Below are positions 57,340 through 64,000 of a stretch of 64,000 bases of DNA, piece after piece. The DNA is taken from positions 806,001-870,000 of the forward strand of contig BSBM01000050.1 in assembly GCA_027924585.1 (NCBI GenBank). The letters run 5' to 3'. Position 1 is the first letter of the stretch; every line of letters begins with the position of its first letter. Origin of the DNA: Larix kaempferi (Eukaryota > Streptophyta > Pinopsida > Pinales > Pinaceae). A program made the translations under genes and the position numbers. The notes beneath the pieces are model-generated. The model saw nothing but the letters and a program-made list of their open reading frames with translations. It was not told where the DNA came from and did not search any database.

Positions 57340-57990
57340 AAATTTGAGGAGTTATTAACTCTACCTTTCTAACTCTTATTCCAAAGAAGCACAAGCCAAA
57401 TTCATATGATGATTTCAGGCCTTTTTCTCCGTGTAATTGTTTATACAAGATTATATCCAAAGTTATGGCCTTAGAAAAAAATATTTTCTCAAATGTCATT
57501 TCACGGGAGTTGTTTGTTTTTCTTACAAGCAAATAGATTTTCAAGTCCATATGTGTGGCTCAAGAGGATCTACATTCAATAAATATAGGACATCATCATG
57601 CATTGGTTTTAAAGTTGGATTTTTCTAAATCATATGATTGTGTCAACTGGACAAAATTAAGAGTGATGCTACAACATGTGGGATTCAACATATCAAGGTG
57701 ATGGACCATAAGTTGTATATCCTCAGTGTCCTTTGGCATGCACATTAATGGTTGTTCTTCAAAAAAAAATTTCTGTCCATCCAATAGGTTTAGATAGGGA
57801 TGTGCACTTTCCCCTTTTTATTTCCCTCTAGTAGCAGAAGGTATAAGCTTAGCATCAAAGGAGGCTAGAAAACAAGGTTTGATTGCTGGGGTGAAGATTG
57901 GATGAAATCTATCTCTCACACATATTTTGTTTGTTGACGCCGTGTTGCTTTTCACTAATGGTAGTATGAGGGAGTGTTCTATGTGATTTC
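57340..57990 (+). pseudogene. LINE reverse transcriptase, truncated
   Basis: LTLIPKKHKPNSYDDFRPFS near 57360, CNCLYKIISKVMA, LVLKLDFSKSYDCVNW near 57605 and GCALSPFLFPLVAEG near 57810. The catalytic box that usually reads (Y/F)ADD is FVDA at about 57935, so it has lost one catalytic Asp. The thumb and C-terminal parts are not seen; the 53084 remnant belongs to a different copy by position. Confidence 0.85.
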
Positions 57991-59100
57991 TCACACTTGT
58001 GTGCAAAAGAAGACCCACTAAGGGGTTGTGTAATCATTGGTATTAGTTTTTAAATGGAAAATAAAACAACGAAAACTACAGATCTACACTCTTAAACCAA
58101 AATGCAAAAATATATCACCAAGAGAGAATGCATGAAGTGAACGAATGTGTTTTTCATTAATATCACAAAGAATGTTAACAAAGTCACATCTTGGTACAAT
58201 TTGCAAAGGATATGGGGCCTCCACAGGTTGTCCAAGGGAAGGTTTGTTGAACTCCTTTGTGACCTCCAATCTCCATCCAAATGTGATGGGTGGATTCTCC
58301 TTGTGGCAAAAGTAGAAAATATAGTATGGTATCCTTCTATTTATGTAGGAAATCCGGTAGCATGACAATGTGCTTTTGTGAATGGAAATGGATATTGAAA
58401 TGGTGATTTGGAGGGATTCTTTTATAGGCACAAGATTGGTCAAGAGAAAGATCTAGATCCAATGTGTATGTTTTCCATGTCCTTGATTTCTTAGTGGATA
58501 AATTAGGGTTTTGGAAGCTAAATCCGTTATTGGTTTTGACCACGTCAAGGAATGTGTCCACTTTTAGCCACTACTTCGTTAGGGAAGTGAGAAATGACAA
58601 AATTAAACCGTAAAATCACTTTTTCGTACTAGGTTGTGTTTTTTGAGGTAATAATGGTGACTAGGGTTACACTTTTCAAGGGAAAAGTAGTGACCATAAA
58701 GATGTGCTCAATTATATGGTTTGGCATTCAGGTTTTTGGTATTTTTATCACTTCCTTAGGTCATATGAAGGTTGTAAGGTAGAAAATGGTGTTCATAATG
58801 CTAGTTATGATGCATAGTGATGATGAAACTAATGATGAGGCATGTGAGCAAATTTTGGTTATTAACGTATTGCCTCCTTATGCATGAGGTCAAGATATCA
58901 TCGTATGGCCAAAATACATCATGGGAATTTCATACTTTCATGAGAAGAAGAAGGATAGTTAGGACGAGAGACCGGGACCACGGGGGAGACGACTCACCCT
59001 CCCAAGGGACTATAAAGGCCCATAACTACATACAAACCACTTGAATATGTGAGGTGCATATAACCTTATATATAAATGAGGCATACATACCCATGCTCAT
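57991..59100. other. Unassigned intergenic DNA
   Basis: Short ORFs on both strands without recognisable domains. TATATATAAA near 59068 is TATA-like. Confidence 0.4.
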
Positions 59101-61345
59101 ATCAATGTCTCACTATAACCTAGGATCTAGACCAAGAGGGTCCAAATCAATACATGAATAATTGTAAGATACAAAACATCACGAGGGTCAAAGAGCGACC
59201 CAATCCAAATACATAATCTCGGTCCATCCATGGTTGATCTGAAGTACATAAGTTGGAACAATGGCGTCCCAATGGAATGTTGAATCACAGTAATTGAAGC
59301 CCTGCTAAAGCTGAAGTGGCCCCAGTGCTGGAAGGAGTAGAGAGTGATATAACTCCTCACACGTGACTCAAATAATTAAAAGACCAAGTCAAATAGGTCT
59401 AGGGAATTGCAACTAAAACTGGATCATTGTTGCCAATGCAGCCTGAATACTATTGGAATTATGTGACTAGAGGGATTCCAAACAAACTCGAAAACTGGAG
59501 GGAGCTAAGGATATCTAGGGGCTTTGACATAATTGGATGGGAACCATCAACCTGTATGATTCTCAATGGTTCGATAATGAGTTGTAGTTGAGAATATGAG
59601 AAACAACCTATCTAAGGGGAAATGAGCTCTCCCATCAATCATTCCAAGGGAACCCATCGATTATGGTTATGTGGCAAAGGTATAGGGTGCCTATAGGTCT
59701 ATCCTCTAGAATAGATGTGTTGATGTCGACAGAGAGAGACCCACTAACAACAAGGCAATGAGGTTTCCTTGCTAGAAGCATAAGGGATATCACTGGATAA
59801 TGAAGAGAACTGGGGGATTGAGACACCATTGAGGGATATGAGGGTCATTGAGTGGGGGACTCAAGCTTCCTTTATTCAGGGCATAATGGCATGGATGACC
59901 TAGTAGCATATGTGAAACTCGTGATAATATCAGGGGAGGGACACAACTATGGGAACCAGGGGACATTACTGCAATGGGGGGACTCGTGGAGGGAAAAGGA
60001 GGGGTGCTAAGGTCGAATTTGGGGGAGGTTGGCATCATAAAGAATTCATGGGTGATTCATCACAATGTGTTCTGAATAAAGGCGACTAGAGATGTTACCA
60101 TAGTATGATCATATACATTCTCCAGGAGTGCTAAGGAGCATTGTTTTGAATGGTGTCCCAAGTACATGGGTACTTGAAAGAAGAGGGGGATACAAGGAGA
60201 TAAGTGTCCAATATACAATCACGTGAATCAATAGAATATGTGCTAGCATATGGAAGAGACTATAGGTAGGACACTGATGTTAATATCCTTGGAGGAAAAT
60301 AAATGGTGGCAAAATAATGCAACTTTTACAGTATGGATGGAGCGATGGGCTCGTGAACGTGTAACATGAAACATCAAAATTCCATAAATGCATGAGTATG
60401 TGGTTTGTCCAATGAGTGATGATGACAAAGTATATGTGGCTAAGTGCAAGATCACAAATTGGAAGGACTGTAAATCCTATGAGAATAAAAACGAAATGGG
60501 CATCGAACGACATTAGGGGTACTAATCAATGACACCCATGTAAGGGATTTTCTACTTCCATGCAAGGGAAAATGCCAAGGGTGATTGGGTTGGGCCACTT
60601 AACCAAACAAAGTGGGGTCCTACAAGCAAAAAATGGGATCGAACAAGGTTGATGCACATGATGTTTTACAGAGGAAAATCACATATATGCTAGTTTGAGA
60701 AAATATACATGTAGGGAGAAGTCACATGCTGAGATGATCAGGTATAGCCACAACCTAGAGTTACACATATGGAAATAACACCAAAGCGTAAAAGTGTGTA
60801 TAGAAAGTAAACCAAATGTACAAGAGGCATATAACATATAAACATGGGCTAAATTATATGCATAATAAATAAGGGGGAAGAAGGGCTTCCCAAAAAGAAT
60901 CTTAATCATACAAATATCGTTGCATGACCAAGAAGGGAAAGGTCGAGGTGGTTAATCCCGCTCCCTAGCATAGAGGTGAGGATGAGGTTGTTATAGGAGA
61001 TAAGATCTTTCAATTTGATGGAAAATTGGTCTAACGATGGGCCAAAAGGGGGAGGTTCCTTAAGAATCAAGTATGCATGATGGTACATGTCATCCCATGG
61101 GAATTTGGGGCTCATAAGTGCTTCAAGAATTTCCTCATCATTTTGATAGGATTGAGCAGATAGGGGTGAGTGACCCTCATCGGTCAATGTTGTCTTGGAA
61201 GTGTAGGTTGAGGAAGAGAAGGCCTCGTGGGAGGACAAAATGTAATAGATGGAAACCATCCCCTCAGATGAGGGAGTAGAGGTAGGTACCTCCTCAATGG
61301 TGGTGACCTAAGATTCAAGGCATCTACAATGGAGATCAACCAATG
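59101..61345 (-). other. Probable downstream part of the decayed gypsy element
   Basis: Minus-strand open blocks run at 61259-60906 (DEEILEALMSPKFPWDDMYH, resembling a P-W-D-M-H motif I associate with the region after the protease in plant gypsy polyproteins) and 60038-59790. Reverse transcriptase motifs were not found, so the call rests mainly on position. Confidence 0.35.
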
Positions 61346-63760
61346 CTACATGAAACTTTCATAGATTGATGCAATGGTGTGATAATGACCACAAATTCCA
61401 CACAACACACAAGGATGGCTAGTACACAATGCTTTGTTGTGTTTTTTAGTAGCATCAAGGAGGGTGACGTGGACCACAAATATGTTCTCATCAATTTTAT
61501 CTTCATGTACATGGATATGCAAACACGATAGAGGTAACTCTAGACACTGATGGGTATCATGATCCATGATATCACACATACAACATGGAGTATGGGCTTG
61601 TGATGGTGCAGGGGGTGAGCGTTAATAGTCGTGTATGGAGTAGACTTAGATGCCACATTCTTGTTTTTTCCCCCAACCTTGTTTTTGGAAGAAGGCTGAG
61701 TGGAAGATGAGGTTTCCTTCTTAACCAAGTTTGGTGGGGCATTGAAAATACCAACCAGACAAACAAGAGTCAATACAACCTGTGGAGTTGGCAGGAAGTT
61801 TGGTGGGGTGAGGTACAAAACAAGGAGTCCTAACGTCAAGCCTTGAAGGTTAAGGGTAACCATCATGGGAGTTGCCACAATTTAAGGGGGAGGAAAGAGG
61901 AACAAAATTTAATGTACATGCATTCCCACCCATGGATGCCCTAACGATGGGTTGGGGCTAGGAGAAGGTTGAGGTTGGGTTGTATATTTATCAAAAGTGA
62001 CAGTGCATAATTATGAGATCTCAACTTTTTGTGGAAGTGAAGGTGGGCCCTTGAAGGCCCTCCAAGGGAGACAACTTGGAAGATGTCGGGGCCTACATTA
62101 GTAAGTGAAGGAATGGAGAGTTTTCCAAAAAATTTGTCAGTCTTAGGTAAGACATGGTCCAAACATGTTGGGCCCTTGGGATCATAATAAGTGAGTTGAT
62201 CATGAGTGATGATCTTCCTGTTGTGGGGAAACATCATGAGTCTAAAGATCGTCGAGGTGACCACTTTCATACTGTACATGTAGCTATGACCAAGGAGGAT
62301 ATTACAATCTAATCAGGCATTAACAACCTCAATGTCAATTAAGATCATTTTCACAGCCAACTGGACAAGGACGTTCTGGAGGAGACATTATGGTTGCGCA
62401 ACATGACCATCGTTCATGCAATGTCATAAGGGAATGCGTGAGCTCAAGTGAATCGAGCTCTTACCAAACATGAGTGGATATGAAAAAGGTCGGGGCACCT
62501 TCATCAATAATGCATAAGTGAAGAACTAAGTTCTTGATGGTAACGAGAATCTGAAATGCAATCGAACAGGGCATCCGAGGCTCGACTCAATCAAGTTCAA
62601 ATATCATCATGTGAGCATTAGAAGGATCAATCACACCTAAAGAAGATAACCAATCTTTGTGTTGCATGGGGTAGTTCTTGAGAACCTCTAATGTAGACAT
62701 GGAAGCAAGTGACTATGCCAAGTCATCCATAATGTTATAGTTGGGGGAAGCTCAGGCATTGCGGTTATGGGGTACACGACGCAAAGGAATCTTAGGGATA
62801 TTGGGGATGGAGTCCAAGTTAGAATGAGGGAGATGCAAAGGTTCTTCCAATGATGGAGAGTATTTCTCCTTATCGTTGCTAAGAGTGTAATTAGTTAGGA
62901 TGTATTGATGATGCCAAGTCTAGAGGTTGATGTCGGTGGGCATCATGAGGATGTGCCAGAAAGAAGGGTCACTAAGGTGACCTAACGATGACGAATAAGA
63001 GGGTCAAGGTGCCATTTATTGTGATGTAACTACCCCTTGTGATGGGAAGGGGTATTACACCATCATCAATTGTGAATGGGATGAATGAGGAGGTGGCAGG
63101 TTATGTTTCCCTTAGGAGGCATTAGTCCCTTTACACTGGTTGGCCTCATTTCACAGTTGTGGAGCCTTAGAAAGGTGGGATAAATGATGAGTGTAGTGTC
63201 CGTAAACACCACATAAGGAACACAGATGATTAGTCCATAACTGAGGGTTATTACCTTGCTTCAAAGGTTTATTTAGATCTCAGTTTGGATTATCTCCACT
63301 GTCAGCAGGATGGTTGGGGGGTTTCCCCCCACCTTCCTATTGTTGGTTCTTAAATTTTCTCTTCCCCTTATTCTTCTTCTTCGATGCGTTAGGTTGCGCT
63401 TGTTGGTTATTGGGCACAAGTTAGGTAGGTATATTTTGTTGAGCGTACACTTTTTCATCAGGAAAAGGGGGAGTCATAGGTTGTGGTTGCACTAGAGGGG
63501 ATGGTGGAGGGATAGGAAAAGGGAAATAAGGGTTGATGGCCAACATGACCACATAGCTAGTAAAAGAATTGCCACACATAGTACCACTACACGAGGGTCC
63601 ATGAACATGGAGGGAATAGGAAGATACAAATAAGAGGTACTTGTTCCTGCATGAGAGGATGTGTGGGAATGATCATTTGGGTGGTAGGGTGCCAATGGTG
63701 CACCTTGATGGTGCCGCTCAACAATCGGGGGATTACCATACAAGAAATTTCTTGTAGAGG
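61346..63760 (-). pseudogene. Ty3/gypsy gag-protease region, decayed
   Basis: Minus-strand reading, from high to low coordinates: a Pro-rich gag part (63743-63492), a basic stretch (NKGKRKFKNQQ, about 63360), a zinc knuckle HLCSLCGVYGHYTHHL near 63190 whose last Cys is Leu, and a retropepsin-like domain at about 62620-61941. In that domain the active site reads CIIDEGAP (about 62515), the flap-distal motif is CNILLGHSYMY, and IFRLMMFPHNRKIITHDQLT follows. A second knuckle-like pair (CDIMDHDTHQC near 61560 and HPCVLCGICGHYHT near 61400) lies further on, so two related copies or a duplicated gag end may be present. Stops are abundant, several TAG at apparent Gln positions. The order fits non-chromodomain gypsy elements of seed plants. 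Confidence 0.65.
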
Positions 63761-64000
63761 GAGAGTACTAAGGGTATGGATTTGGATGAGATGCTACAAA
63801 ACCAAAGACGCCATCTATGGAATGGGATGCTCCTTGAGGATCTTTACATGTTGATTCAATTCAAGGGACATCAAGGATAATCATGTAAATCTATTTGGAT
63901 TGGGCATAGATAAGGTCATACTACTGAGATTTGAGGATTTCCTCCTCTTATGGAGGGAAGAAGGGATTTTAAAAACCAATTTAAGAAGATATGGTCATCG
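63761..64000. other. Right edge, probably more gypsy gag
   Basis: No clear motif. The gag region above probably continues beyond the window on the minus strand. Confidence 0.3.

Larger units (their letters stand above)
54600..57990 (+). mobile_element. L1-type LINE, decayed
   Basis: ORF1, endonuclease and reverse transcriptase traces follow in the standard order on one strand, spread over three frames and broken by many stops. The 3' end, poly(A) tail and target duplication were not found; reverse transcriptase similarity stops near 57990, in the catalytic region. Confidence 0.8.

Overview
The window looks like plant nuclear DNA, most likely from a gymnosperm and probably a conifer. It is dominated by old, stop-ridden retrotransposons, and the only conserved host gene I can support is a Kelch-repeat gene on the minus strand with enormous introns. 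Three exons lie in the window: exon 1 at 52087-51880, exon 2 at 50841-50692 and exon 3 at 11102-10938. Every splice junction is GT...AG and every intron is phase 1, so the reading frame joins exactly. Intron 2 is about 39.6 kb. The next Kelch exon was not found below 10938, so intron 3 is at least about 10.9 kb and the gene runs off the left edge.

Layout from left to right. 1-10937 is intron 3: a decayed coiled-coil ORF next to an LTR-like stretch, AT-rich unassigned DNA, and a decayed hAT transposase (6928-9623). 11103-50691 is intron 2. It holds a hAT-type MITE with an 8-bp target duplication (11984-12557), the first of three giant ~4-kb LTR units (A, ending at 18368), plus-strand copia fragments and LTRs (18369-21370), a TATC/GATA array, and a nested minus-strand copia element (24946-38366, target duplication GTTTA). 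That copia carries three later insertions, each with its own 5-bp target duplication: a 565-bp solo copia LTR in the integrase, giant LTR B in the gag zinc knuckle, and giant LTR C in the 5' LTR. To its right is a chromodomain Ty3/gypsy element in the order pol-LTR-gag (42345-47697), then satellite-like tandem repeats.

50692-52087 carries exons 2 and 1 of the Kelch gene. Right of its start codon, 52088-53080 is the presumed 5' UTR and promoter. 53080-64000 is a second repeat-rich region: a LINE C-terminal scrap, a decayed plus-strand L1-type LINE (ORF1, endonuclease, reverse transcriptase) and a decayed minus-strand Ty3/gypsy gag-protease region.

The main points of interest are the giant intron with its nested insertions, the giant-LTR family whose U3 carries hairpins that keep pairing while changing sequence, comparable tandem hairpin arrays at the 3' ends of two copia families, the pol-LTR-gag order of the chromovirus, and the excess of TAG stops at apparent former CAG codons. 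All homology calls come from recognising motifs by eye; no search was run.
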